Of a stretch of DNA of 64,000 nt, positions 34,416 to 43,079 are shown piece by piece (positions within the stretch are counted from its first letter, which is position 1; the number at the start of each line of letters is the position of its first letter). The notes beneath the pieces were generated by a model. It saw only the letters and a program-made list of their open reading frames with translations, did not search any database and was not told the DNA's origin. The translations under genes were made by a program, and so were the position numbers. This stretch comes from Streptosporangium roseum DSM 43021 (GTDB taxonomy: Bacteria; Actinomycetota; Actinomycetes; Streptosporangiales; Streptosporangiaceae): assembly GCF_000024865.1 (NCBI RefSeq), contig NC_013595.1:2728001-2792000 (forward strand), written 5' to 3'.

Positions 34416-34484
34416 TATCCGCCATTCCCTTGACTTCTGCACTACGGTTGCCACGCTTGTCCTTATCCCCCTTATGGAGTGGCG

Positions 34485-36113
34485 ATGCGGCGGTCCGGAT
34501 CTGCTCTGACCCTCCTCGGCGGCCTCGTGCTCGCGGTCGCCGCCATGACGCCTGCCCTGGCGCACGAGCATCCCAGCGGGATCACCGACCTGGTGACCCC
34601 CGCGGTGGTCCGGGTCGAGGCGAAGGCGCGCGTCGACATCACCCTGCTGGACCACATCGGCGAGCTGGTCCACGTGGAGCGGAGCTACGAGGTGCCCATC
34701 GGCACCGGCACCGGCACCGTCGTCACCCCCGAGGGCGGTGTCGTCACCCTCACGCGGGTCGTCAGGACCGACAAGGACATCGCGGTGTACGCCGCGAACA
34801 AGATCTTCGCCGAGCACCACAAGGTCAAGATCCCCGCGGACTTCGAGCGGCACAAGATCAAGAACGACCAGCTCAACCACCACCTGCAGGAGTGCTACCC
34901 GCCCAAGCAGCCCACCGCGACCTGCATCGTCGACATCACCACCGAGATCCACGTCTTCCCCAACATCTCCCCTCCCGACAAGGAGGGGTTCAAGGCCGAG
35001 ATCGTCCGCGCCGACTCCAGGCCCGACGGCCCCGCCGTGCTGATGTCCGTCGGGCGGGCCGACGGCGGCGCGGGCCTGCCCACGGCGCCGCTCGCGGCCA
35101 CGGTGCCCGACAAGGAGGGCTCGCCGGTGGCGGTCGCCGGGTTCACCGGGCGGCCCGCCGTGAACCTGCCGGAGACCGTGGACATCGCCCACCTGCGAGC
35201 CGGGGGCGCCGGTACGGGCGGGCGGCAGTTCAAGGACCCCGAGAACAAGGTCGACGAGCCGGTGAAGCTGGGCGCCCTCATCGACAAGGGCCTGATCGGC
35301 GGCCCGGTGATCGAGGACAAGAAGGGCGAGGTCGTCGGGCTGCTGGTCGGCGGCGGCAAGGACGGCCGGATGATCGGCGTCCGGGAGATCTCCAAGGCGC
35401 TGGCCGAGGCCAAGGTCGCGCCCAGGCGCGGCCCGATCGACGCCGCCTTCGAACAGGCGCTGACCCGCTTCCACACCAAGTACTACGGCGACGCCGTGCC
35501 CGCCTTCCAGCGCGTCCTCGACCTGTATCCGGGGCACACCGTGGCGGCGGCGCACCTGAAGACGGCCCAGCAGAAGCGCGGCACCGCGGAGGACGAAGGG
35601 GTCAGGAAGGCCGGCGCCCCCGGCGGCGACGAGGGTGGCGAGCCGCCGCTGTGGCCGTTCCTGGCCGCCGGCGGCGTGCTGGTGGCGGCCGTGCTGGCCG
35701 GCGCGCTGCTGCTCTGGAGACGCAGGTCCCCGCCGGGGCCGGAGGAGGGGCCGCCCGGCAACGGCCACCTCGGCACCACCCGGCCGGGGGACACCCGGCC
35801 CGGGACGACTCCCGTGCCGATCGCCGGCCCGCCGCCCGCGCCGCGGCGCTCGCCGCTCGACGAGACGGCCGATCCCACGGTCGTGGTCAGCCGATCCTTC
35901 CCCGCCCTGCCCAAGACGCCCCCCACCTCGCCCGGTCAGCCCGTGCTGGTCGCCCGGGACCCCGGGGCCAAGCCCGCCGACCCGGCCGCCCACCGGCATC
36001 CCGGCGCCAAGCCCTCGGACACGGCGGCCCAGAAGTACTGCACCGCCTGCGGGATGCGGCTGGGCCCCGCGCACCGCTTCTGCGGCTACTGCGGCCACCC
36101 CTCCGAGACGTGA
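34485..36113 (+). CDS. Membrane-anchored trypsin-like pseudoprotease with C-terminal zinc ribbon
   Basis: 542 residues from ATG 34485 (GGAG five bases before). Signal peptide to about Ala26. The extracellular part resembles an S1/HtrA fold, but catalytic positions are replaced: GTGTVVTPEGGVVTLTRVV has Arg where the His should be, and GLIGGPVIEDKKGEVVGLLV has Ile for the Ser. A tetratricopeptide-like segment follows (AFEQALTRFHTKYYGDAVPAFQRVLDLYPGHTVAAAHLKTA). One membrane helix (390-411) leads to a Pro/Thr-rich cytoplasmic tail ending in a zinc ribbon with Cys519, 522, 533 and 536. It overlaps the kinase gene by four bases. Likely a sensor or kinase substrate rather than an enzyme. Confidence 0.82.
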   Translation: MRRSGSALTLLGGLVLAVAAMTPALAHEHPSGITDLVTPAVVRVEAKARVDITLLDHIGELVHVERSYEVPIGTGTGTVVTPEGGVVTLTRVVRTDKDIAVYAANKIFAEHHKVKIPADFERHKIKNDQLNHHLQECYPPKQPTATCIVDITTEIHVFPNISPPDKEGFKAEIVRADSRPDGPAVLMSVGRADGGAGLPTAPLAATVPDKEGSPVAVAGFTGRPAVNLPETVDIAHLRAGGAGTGGRQFKDPENKVDEPVKLGALIDKGLIGGPVIEDKKGEVVGLLVGGGKDGRMIGVREISKALAEAKVAPRRGPIDAAFEQALTRFHTKYYGDAVPAFQRVLDLYPGHTVAAAHLKTAQQKRGTAEDEGVRKAGAPGGDEGGEPPLWPFLAAGGVLVAAVLAGALLLWRRRSPPGPEEGPPGNGHLGTTRPGDTRPGTTPVPIAGPPPAPRRSPLDETADPTVVVSRSFPALPKTPPTSPGQPVLVARDPGAKPADPAAHRHPGAKPSDTAAQKYCTACGMRLGPAHRFCGYCGHPSET

Positions 36114-37645
36114 CGGCCGTGAACGAAAGAGCCCTGATCGGCCAGGAGGTGGCCGGCTACCACGTCGAGGACATCATCGGCAAAGGCGGCATGGCCGTGG
36201 TCTACCTCGCGGTGGACTCCCGGCTCAACCGCCGGGTGGCGCTGAAGATCCTCAACCCGCTGCTGGGTGAGGACGACCGCTTCCGCCAGCGGTTCGTGCT
36301 GGAGTCGCGGACGGTCGCGAGCATCGACCACCCCAACATCATCCCCATCTACGAGGCCGACTCCGCCGAGGACGGCACGCTCTACATCGCGATGCGCTAC
36401 GTCGACGGCCCCGACCTGCGCCGCCTCTTCTACGACCGGGGGCCGATGCCGATCAGCCAGGTCAACCGGATCTTCGCGCAGGTGGCCGCCGCGCTGGACA
36501 CCGCGCACGCGCACGACCTGATCCACCGCGACGTCAAGCCCGCCAACATCCTGATCGCCGGTCACACCGAGGGAGACCACGCCTACCTCACCGACTTCGG
36601 CATCACCAAGCACCGCACCTCGATCTCCGGGCTGACCCAGACCAACCAGTTCATCGGCACCCCCCGCTACATGTCTCCCGAGCAGATCAACAAGGAGCAC
36701 ATCGACGGCCGCTGCGACCAGTACGGCCTGGCCTGCGTGGTCTACGAGGCGCTGGCCGGGCGGCTGCCGTTCCAGCGCGACAACGAGATCGCGCTGCTCT
36801 GGGCGCATCTGGCCGAGTCGCCCACGCCGCTCAGCACGCTCCGGCCCGAGCTCCCGATGGAGGTCGACGGCGTCATGGCCCGGGCACTGGCCAAGTCGCC
36901 CGAGCAGCGCTACGACACCTGCACGCAGTTCGTCGCCGAGCTCCGTGACGCGATCAGCGGCCAGTCCTACCAGCTCAGCCAGAGCGCCCGGCCGGTGAAG
37001 CCGGTGAAGGAGAACAGGGGGCCCCGATCCGGCGGCCGGGGCATCCTCATCGGCGCGGGAGTCGCGATCGTGGCGATCATCGCGCTGCTGGGGGTTCTCG
37101 CGGCCTTCCTGCGGGGCGGCGGCGACGCCTGGGTGCCCTACGCCGGCTCGGCCGCCGTGCCGATCGGGTTCGAGCACCCCGAGGACTGGACCCCGCGCCC
37201 GCACGCGGATGTGTTCATGGTGGCCTCGCCGAAGGCGGGGGAGTTCGACGCGCTGTTCGCCACGCCGGTCACCGCCGACTGGGCGGCCGTCAACGAGATC
37301 ATCAAGGACACGCCGGAGGAGGCCACCGGCATCTACGCGCAGACCCTCGACACCCTCGATCCCCGCGGCGGCGCACAGCAGCTCCAGGAGACCCTGCAGT
37401 CCTCGCTGCCCGGTACGGTCAACGTCTACTCCGAGGTGGTCCAGGTGCTGGTGGGCGGCAAGCCCGCCGTACGGCTGGAGGGGTCGATCACGGATCCGCA
37501 GCGCGGCGGCAAGCTGGAGTTCACGGGATGGGCAGTGGAACGGCCGGACGAACCCGCACTTATGATCTACTTCTGTGCGCCCGGCACGTGTGACGACGCG
37601 CTCGCCAACCGGCTCGTGCGGAGCGTGTCCTTCCCGGCCTCGTGA
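36110..37645 (+). CDS. Membrane Ser/Thr protein kinase (PknB-like)
   Basis: 511 residues from GTG 36110 (GTGA overlap with the preceding gene; GTG 36119 is an alternative). Kinase motifs in order: GKGGMAVVYLA, VALKIL (Lys46), HRDVKPANIL, DFG, SPEQ and the late R. A membrane helix (GILIGAGVAIVAIIALLGVLAAFL, about 305-328) is followed by a ~180-residue extracellular domain with no PASTA repeats; it resembles none I can name. Translational coupling to the pseudoprotease suggests a sensing pair in which the tail with TPP motifs may be phosphorylated. Kinase activity is expected, as all catalytic residues are present. Confidence 0.93.
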   Translation: MTAVNERALIGQEVAGYHVEDIIGKGGMAVVYLAVDSRLNRRVALKILNPLLGEDDRFRQRFVLESRTVASIDHPNIIPIYEADSAEDGTLYIAMRYVDGPDLRRLFYDRGPMPISQVNRIFAQVAAALDTAHAHDLIHRDVKPANILIAGHTEGDHAYLTDFGITKHRTSISGLTQTNQFIGTPRYMSPEQINKEHIDGRCDQYGLACVVYEALAGRLPFQRDNEIALLWAHLAESPTPLSTLRPELPMEVDGVMARALAKSPEQRYDTCTQFVAELRDAISGQSYQLSQSARPVKPVKENRGPRSGGRGILIGAGVAIVAIIALLGVLAAFLRGGGDAWVPYAGSAAVPIGFEHPEDWTPRPHADVFMVASPKAGEFDALFATPVTADWAAVNEIIKDTPEEATGIYAQTLDTLDPRGGAQQLQETLQSSLPGTVNVYSEVVQVLVGGKPAVRLEGSITDPQRGGKLEFTGWAVERPDEPALMIYFCAPGTCDDALANRLVRSVSFPAS

Positions 37646-37724
37646 CTTGTGGTCGACTTGCATCCGGCTGGTCTGGGCGTTTTGTCCTATATGAAATGAG
37701 GACGCGAGGGCTTAGTCTCCCCGC

Positions 37725-38927
37725 ATGGCGGTTCCCCTCCCCCTTGTCCGGCACCCCCGCACGGTGTCGCTCACCCGGCACCTCCGCACGGTGTCGAAGA
37801 TCGATCTACTCATCGGATGCGCGATCATCGCCCTCGGCACGCTGGAGGCGTTCACCGTCGCGACCGAGTACGGCGCGACCGAGACCCCCGAGCTGTGGTG
37901 GATCGGCCAGGCGGTCGTCACCGGCGTGCTGGTGTGGTTCCGCCGCAAGGCGCCGGTCGCGGTCTACATCCTGATGATCCTCGCCCAGTACGCCTGGCAC
38001 CGGCAGGGCTACGAGCACTGCCAGGTCTGGCAGCTCGCCTCCCTGCTCATCGTCTTCCACACGGTCGGCGCCGAACTCCCGTTCAAGCCGGGCCTCGCCT
38101 GGGCGGTGACCGGCATCCTGGTCTTCGACTCCGGCGCCGTCGACCACCGCCTGCTCCCCTTCGACGAGGTCATCTTCCTGACCGTCGTCTTCGGCGCCGC
38201 CTATCTCACCGGGCTCGCCGTGCACGCCCACGCCACCCGGGCCCGCCGCCTGGCCGACCACGCGGCGCAGGTGGAACGCGACAGGGAGCGCCAGGCCGCC
38301 GAGGCCGTCGCCGAGGAACGGGTCCGCATCGCCCGCGAGCTGCACGACGTGGTCGCGCACAGCGTCAGCATGATGGTCATGCAGGCCGGGGTGCTCCGCC
38401 GCACGCAGGTCGGGGAGAACGAGGTGCTCCTCGGCATCGAGCGGATGGGCCGCGAGGCCGTCGAGGAGCTGCGCGTCATGCTCGGCGCGCTGCGCATGCC
38501 GCTCGACGAGGCCATCCCGCAGCCCGGCCTGGCCCTGCTGCCCGGCACGGTGAGCACGCTCGTCTCCTCCGGGCTGCGGATCACCCTGGACGTCTCCGGC
38601 GAGCCGGTACGGCTCGCGCCGGGGCTGGACCTGTCCGCCTACCGCATCGTGCAGGAGGCCCTCACCAACGCGGTCAAGCACGCGTGTGAGTCCGAGATCC
38701 GGATCTCGATCTCCTACCACGCGGGCCGGGTGGAGCTGGAGGTCGTGGACGGCGGCGGCAGCGCCTCCTCCGGGCTGTCGACGGGCAACGGTCTCGTCGG
38801 CATGCGCGAGCGCGCCGCGCTGTTCGGCGGCGTGTTCGAGGCGGGCCCCCGTCCCGAGGGCGGCTTCCGCGTCCACGCGTCCCTGCCGATCTCCCAGGAA
38901 GCGTTCGCGAATGAGCGGATCGGATAA
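37725..38927 (+). CDS. DesK-type sensor histidine kinase
   Basis: 400 residues. About five membrane helices in the first 180 residues are followed by a coiled linker (RLADHAAQVERDRERQAAEAVAEERVRIARELHDVVAHSVSMMVMQAG), in which the phospho-His is His207 within the HisKA_3 motif. The ATP site has NAVKHA, DGGG and GNGLVGMRER. The ATG 37725 has no visible ribosome site and may be leaderless; GTG codons follow. Paired with the response regulator 57 bases downstream. DesK/LiaS-like kinases in actinobacteria often sense the membrane; the target is unknown. Confidence 0.9.
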   Translation: MAVPLPLVRHPRTVSLTRHLRTVSKIDLLIGCAIIALGTLEAFTVATEYGATETPELWWIGQAVVTGVLVWFRRKAPVAVYILMILAQYAWHRQGYEHCQVWQLASLLIVFHTVGAELPFKPGLAWAVTGILVFDSGAVDHRLLPFDEVIFLTVVFGAAYLTGLAVHAHATRARRLADHAAQVERDRERQAAEAVAEERVRIARELHDVVAHSVSMMVMQAGVLRRTQVGENEVLLGIERMGREAVEELRVMLGALRMPLDEAIPQPGLALLPGTVSTLVSSGLRITLDVSGEPVRLAPGLDLSAYRIVQEALTNAVKHACESEIRISISYHAGRVELEVVDGGGSASSGLSTGNGLVGMRERAALFGGVFEAGPRPEGGFRVHASLPISQEAFANERIG

Positions 38928-38984
38928 GCCAATGACATGCGGGTCCCCCGAACGAGCCGGCGATCCGCTGAGCGAGGAGAAGAA

Positions 38985-39647
38985 GTGAGCATCCGCATCG
39001 TGATCGCCGACGACCAGGCGATGGTCCGCGTCGGGCTGAAGCTCGTCGTGGAGAGCGAGCCCGGCATGGAGGTGGTGGGGGAGGCGGCCGACGGGCTGGA
39101 AGCCGTCACCGTGGCCCGCCGCACCCGGCCGGACATCGTGCTGATGGACATCTCCATGCCGCGCATGGACGGTCTCACCGCCGCCAGGAAGCTGCTCGAC
39201 TGGCCGGACCCGCCGAAGGTCGTCATGCTCACCACCTTCGACACCGACGAGAATCTCTACGCCGCGCTCCGCGCCGGGACCAGCGGGTTCCTGCTCAAGG
39301 TCTCGCCGCCCGAGCAGCTCGTGGAGGCCATCCGCGTCGTCGTCGGCGGTGACGCGCTGCTCGATCCGGCCGTGACCACCCGCGTCATCGCCTCCTTCGC
39401 CGGCCGTCACGACCCCGCGCCCCCGCCGCAGCTCGCCGACCTCACCCCGCGCGAGCTGGAGGTGCTGCGGTTCCTGGCCCGTGGCCTGACCAACGCTGAG
39501 ATCGCGGGGCAGCTGTTCGTCGGCGAGGCCACGGTCAAGACCCATGTGGCGCGGGTGCTGATGAAGCTTCATCTGCGTGATCGGGCTCAGGCGGTCGTGT
39601 TCGCGTACGAGTCGGGCGTGGTCCGGCCCGGGGCGGCGGTCGGGTAG
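38985..39647 (+). CDS. NarL/LuxR-type response regulator
   Basis: 220 residues from GTG 38985 after GAGGAG. The receiver domain starts SIRIVIADDQAMVRVGL; phospho-acceptor Asp55 is in IVLMDISMP, and GFLLKVSPPE carries the Lys. LuxR helix-turn-helix: LTPRELEVLRFLARGLTNAEIAGQLFVGEATVKTHVARVLMKLHLRDRAQAVV. Partner of the DesK-type kinase. Its last 61 bases overlap the tail of the membrane-protein gene on the other strand. Confidence 0.93.
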   Translation: MSIRIVIADDQAMVRVGLKLVVESEPGMEVVGEAADGLEAVTVARRTRPDIVLMDISMPRMDGLTAARKLLDWPDPPKVVMLTTFDTDENLYAALRAGTSGFLLKVSPPEQLVEAIRVVVGGDALLDPAVTTRVIASFAGRHDPAPPPQLADLTPRELEVLRFLARGLTNAEIAGQLFVGEATVKTHVARVLMKLHLRDRAQAVVFAYESGVVRPGAAVG

Positions 39648-40291
39648 AAGGAGACCCACTCCTCACGGCTCATCCGGAGCATCTTCACCCCGAGCGAGCC
39701 CAGCGCGACCACCGGCATGGCCCACAGCACGACGGTGACGGGGCCGTACGGGACGGCCATCGAACTGGCGTAGCCGACGCCGACGACGAGCGGGACCCAC
39801 CAGTGCGCGAACCCGGCCCGCCAGACACCGATCACCAGGATCGGCAGGCCGAAGATGGCCAGGAACACCCACGGCATCTGGAAGCCGAAGACGACACCGG
39901 GGAGGTTCAGCATCTCGTCGAGGATGAGCTGGGCCTTCTCGGGGCTGTTGTGCCGGCCGAGCCACCACTCCACCGGGTCGACGAGGAGCAGACCCGACAG
40001 GTTGATGTAGCCGAGGATGGTCAGCGGGCCCACGATGTGGCCGAAGACCACGGAACGGCGGCGCATCACGTGCAGCAGGCCGAGGGCGGCCAGGGCCATC
40101 AGCAGGTAGGCCCAGTGGTACATGGCCGACTCGACCTGGGCGAGGGTGGGGTTGACGCCGTAGCTGACCGCCTCGCGGTCGTCGCCCCAGGTGCCCGGGT
40201 CGAGGACGACGGCCACGGCCTGGAGCAGCGGGGCGACGATCAGCAGCGTGCCTGCGGCCACGCGCCGGAAGTCGGCGGAGTCTTTGAACAT
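39587..40291 (-). CDS. Multi-pass membrane protein of unknown function
   Basis: 234 residues from ATG 40291. Six hydrophobic segments are predicted by eye (first LLIVAPLLQAVAVVL, last VVLWAMPVVALGSLGV); no catalytic motif is visible. I do not recognise the family, though the N-terminus (FRRVAAGTLLIVAPLLQAVAVVLDP) resembles small actinobacterial integral membrane proteins linked with two-component systems. The convergent overlap of 61 bases with the response regulator means the end of each gene encodes two proteins. Possibly a target of the adjacent two-component system. Confidence 0.7.
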   Translation of the reverse strand: MFKDSADFRRVAAGTLLIVAPLLQAVAVVLDPGTWGDDREAVSYGVNPTLAQVESAMYHWAYLLMALAALGLLHVMRRRSVVFGHIVGPLTILGYINLSGLLLVDPVEWWLGRHNSPEKAQLILDEMLNLPGVVFGFQMPWVFLAIFGLPILVIGVWRAGFAHWWVPLVVGVGYASSMAVPYGPVTVVLWAMPVVALGSLGVKMLRMSREEWVSFYPTAAPGRTTPDSYANTTA

Positions 40292-40432
40292 GGGGGTTCC
40301 TTGCCTATGCGGGACTGTCGCAAGGAAAGTAGGTCGCCGTCCCCCGGCCGGTCGTCCGTCGCCGGGCGGATCCGCTGTCCCTCTCACGGGTAAGACCGTC
40401 TCACCCCGGAGGCAGGCGCCGGCCGGGCCGGG

Positions 40433-41086
40433 TCAGGGCGCCACGGCGACCTGGGTCCGGTGGTGCTTCGGGTTCTCGATCTCGTCGACCAGCGCGACCG
40501 CGAGGTCGGCGTAAGAAAGCAGGCCCGCCTCCTCGCCGCCGGGCAGCACCTGCTCGCCGCCGGCCCGGTAGCGGCCGGTCCGTGCGGCCTCGTCGTCGAG
40601 CAGCGTCGGCGGCGGCGTGACCATCAGCCAGTCGATCCCGGTGTCCGCCGCGCGCAGGACGTCGAGCTCCGCCGCGTGCCCGAGGGAGAAGTCCCTGGCC
40701 TCGGCCGGGAAGCCGGGCGCGTCCATGACCCGCACCCCGGGCGCGGTCTCCAGGAGGGTGCCGATGCCGACGACCACCAGCCGGCCGACGCCCGCCTGTG
40801 CCAGGCCGTCCAGCAGGGCGTGCGCCGCACCCACGTAGAACTCCTCCGCCGGCACGTCGAGCCGGGCGGCGGCGCTGATCGCCGCGTCGTGCCCGGCAGC
40901 GACCGCCGCCACGCTGTCCGCCCGGGTGACGTCGCCGGCCACCAGCGTCACCTCGTCACCGGCCGGGCCCTCATACCTGGCCGGATCGCGCACCACCGCG
41001 GTGACCTGATGGCCGCGGGCGACGGCCTCGGCGACCGTCCGCCGGCCGGCCCGCCCACCGGCGCCGAAAACTACGATCTTGCTCAT
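40433..41086 (-). CDS. NAD(P)-dependent oxidoreductase (atypical SDR, NmrA/YwnB-like)
   Basis: 217 residues. The Rossmann start is KIVVFGAGGRAGRRTVAEAVARGHQVTAVVRDP (GxxGxxG), followed by GDVTRADSVAAVAAGHDAAISA and a C-terminal LLSYADLAVALVDEIENPKHHR. These match the NAD(P)H-binding proteins that lack the classic YxxxK pair, usually reductases or redox sensors. A single gene with no operon partner; the physiological role is unknown. Confidence 0.87.
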   Translation of the reverse strand: MSKIVVFGAGGRAGRRTVAEAVARGHQVTAVVRDPARYEGPAGDEVTLVAGDVTRADSVAAVAAGHDAAISAAARLDVPAEEFYVGAAHALLDGLAQAGVGRLVVVGIGTLLETAPGVRVMDAPGFPAEARDFSLGHAAELDVLRAADTGIDWLMVTPPPTLLDDEAARTGRYRAGGEQVLPGGEEAGLLSYADLAVALVDEIENPKHHRTQVAVAP

Positions 41087-41315
41087 CGCGGATGCTCCGT
41101 CCGTCAGGGCCGGGGTGTGATCGCCGGCCGCTGCCGCGACGATAGAACGCGGGGGGTCGCTTTCCGCAACGATAGTTACGCTGACCAGCCGATTCTCCGG
41201 AAACCCGAGGGCGCGGGCCCAGCCGGGCGGGTTCTCCGGCGACCGGGGGAGATGGCCGTGCGGACCGGCCGGTTGTCCGGGAGAGCGGGTGCCGTGGGCC
41301 GCGCCGGATCGGGGT
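41087..41315. other. Intergenic region, no gene seen
   Basis: 229 bases between two minus-strand genes. It must contain the promoter of the oxidoreductase gene; a GATAGTTACG segment near 41170 has lower GC than its surroundings and may be part of it. No coding sequence or repeat is apparent. Confidence 0.35.
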
Positions 41316-41963
41316 TCAGGCGGGCCGGGCCGGGGCGAGGCCCTTCATGAGGGTGGTCACCAGATCGTCCACGTAGCCGGGTGGGATCTCGAACGCGGCC
41401 GGCTCCCGGCCCCAGAGCAGGTGGGGCAGGACCAGCTCGTGGCAGGCGCCGACGATCATCGTGGCGGCGGCCTCGGCACCGGCGTCCGGGGCGAGGCGGC
41501 CGAGATCCTGCTCGGCGCGCAGGTATCCGGCGAGGGCCGTCCGCAGCCCCAGCCCGTTGCCGACGGGATTGGGCATGCCGGCGAAGAGGGTGAGCACCTC
41601 GGGCCGGGAGATCAGGCCCGCGAAGGCGGGCAGGATCGCGGCGTGCAGCGCCAGGCCGTGGATGAGGTAGGCGCGCAGGTTGCCCTCGACGGTGCCGGTG
41701 CCCGCCCGGGAGGGCAGCTCGCCCAGCTCGCGCTCGACGCTCTGGACATGGGCGTGCAGGGCGAGCGCGAGAAGCTCCTCCTTGTCCGCGAAGTGGTTGT
41801 AGAGCACGCCGTCGGCGACCTGGGCCTCGCGGGCGATGTCGCGCACGGTGAGCCCGGCGGTGCCGCGCTGGGATATGAGGCGTTCGGCGGCGGCGATCAG
41901 GTGCTCGCGCAGGGTCCGACCGCCGTCGCCGTCACGCAGGGCGGCTGCTTTTCTCGGTGACAT
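41316..41963 (-). CDS. TetR/AcrR family transcriptional regulator
   Basis: 215 residues from ATG 41963. DNA-binding domain: LREHLIAAAERLISQRGTAGLTVRDIAREAQVADGVLYNHFADKEELLALAL. The ligand domain is of the TetR_C type without a recognisable subgroup. It lies 172 bases downstream of the methyltransferase gene on the same strand. The most likely operator is the pair of TGAAC-N4-GTTCA repeats (43052-43079) upstream of the methyltransferase, but a site nearer its own start is also possible. Confidence 0.88.
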   Translation of the reverse strand: MSPRKAAALRDGDGGRTLREHLIAAAERLISQRGTAGLTVRDIAREAQVADGVLYNHFADKEELLALALHAHVQSVERELGELPSRAGTGTVEGNLRAYLIHGLALHAAILPAFAGLISRPEVLTLFAGMPNPVGNGLGLRTALAGYLRAEQDLGRLAPDAGAEAAATMIVGACHELVLPHLLWGREPAAFEIPPGYVDDLVTTLMKGLAPARPA

Positions 41964-42135
41964 CACATCGCATCGTATTGACGGTCGTGGCCCGGCCGCC
42001 GCCGTGGGGGGCCGAAGACCGCCGGCCGGCTGGCGGCCCCACCCCGGCGGCGGCCGGGTGAACGGTCCCCGGCCGACACCGCGCGGCCGTACCCGGGCGG
42101 CGTCCGGCCGGTCCTCGGCGGTGACCGGCGGGCGG

Positions 42136-42981
42136 TCAGGGGCGGGTGGCGGTGACCAGCCAGGCGGCGCCGCGCAGCCGTACGGCGCCGGGCTCCTCGT
42201 GGGCACGGAGCGCCTCCGTGAGAGCGTCGCGGGCGCGGGCTGCGGCGGCCGGGTCGACCTGGTCGAGCATGAAGCGGACGGGACCCCAGGCGCCGAGGAA
42301 GGCGGCCGCGTCCTCGGTGTCCCGGCCCCACAGCTGGGGCGCGTCGACGGGCACCGAGGTCACCGCCTCGAAGCCCGCCCCGGTGAGCACTTCGCGGATG
42401 CGGCCCGGGTCGGCCAGCGACTCCGGCCCCGGAGCGCCGGGGCCGGTGGTGGCGGGCCTCGCCGGGAGGTGGTCGGCCATCGCGGTCAAGACGGGCCCCA
42501 GGTCGTTGTCGCCCATCTCCCGCAGGGACAGGAAGGCCAGGCGGCCCCCCGGCCGCAGCGCGCGGCCGATGTTGGCGAACGCGGCGACCGGGTCGGCGAA
42601 GAACATGATCCCGAACCGGCTGACGGCCACATCGAAGCCCGCGTCGGGGAAGGGATGGATCTGGGCGTCTCCCCGCTCGAAGGTCACGTTGGCGACACCC
42701 TCGTCGGCCGCGCAGGCACGTGCCCGCCGGAGCATCGGTGCCGACAGGTCGATCCCGGTGGTGTGCCCGAGCCGTGCCCGCCGGGCGGCCAGCCGCGTCA
42801 CCTGCCCGTTGCCGCAGCCGACGTCGAGCACCCGGTCCCGCTCGCCGACGGCCGCCGCCGCGAGCAGGTGGTCGTTGAAGCCGCTGTTCACGGCGTCGTA
42901 GCGGTCCTGGTGATCGGCCCAGTGGTTTCCCTCGTAGCCGTTCCAGGCGTCGGCCTGCTCGGTGTTGGCGATGGAACTCAT
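42136..42981 (-). CDS. Class I SAM-dependent methyltransferase
   Basis: 281 residues. SAM-binding motif I is VLDVGCGNGQVTRLAARRA, then TGIDLSAPML, and motif post-II FDVAVSRFGIMFFADPVAAFANIGRALRPGGRLAF. The N-terminus (WNGYEGNHWADHQDRYDAVN) fits the UbiE/Methyltransf_11 group acting on small molecules. Substrate unknown. Two tandem palindromes lie 70-98 bases upstream, and a TetR gene lies downstream, suggesting ligand-induced expression. Confidence 0.88.
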   Translation of the reverse strand: MSSIANTEQADAWNGYEGNHWADHQDRYDAVNSGFNDHLLAAAAVGERDRVLDVGCGNGQVTRLAARRARLGHTTGIDLSAPMLRRARACAADEGVANVTFERGDAQIHPFPDAGFDVAVSRFGIMFFADPVAAFANIGRALRPGGRLAFLSLREMGDNDLGPVLTAMADHLPARPATTGPGAPGPESLADPGRIREVLTGAGFEAVTSVPVDAPQLWGRDTEDAAAFLGAWGPVRFMLDQVDPAAAARARDALTEALRAHEEPGAVRLRGAAWLVTATRP

Positions 42982-43051
42982 CGGTTCTCCTCCTGGCCGG
43001 GTGCTGCCGAACGGCCGCGCCGGCTCCCCGGCGTCCGTACGGCCCTCGTTA

Positions 43052-43079
43052 TGAACGCTTGTTCATGAACGTATGTTCA
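43052..43079. promoter_or_regulatory. Two abutting TGAAC-N4-GTTCA operators
   Basis: TGAAC-GCTT-GTTCA (43052-43065) followed directly by TGAAC-GTAT-GTTCA (43066-43079). They are two perfect 14-base inverted repeats in a relatively AT-rich patch upstream of the methyltransferase gene. Tandem spacing of 14 bases would put two TetR dimers side by side. The bound repressor is probably the TetR encoded at 41316-41963. Confidence 0.55.
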
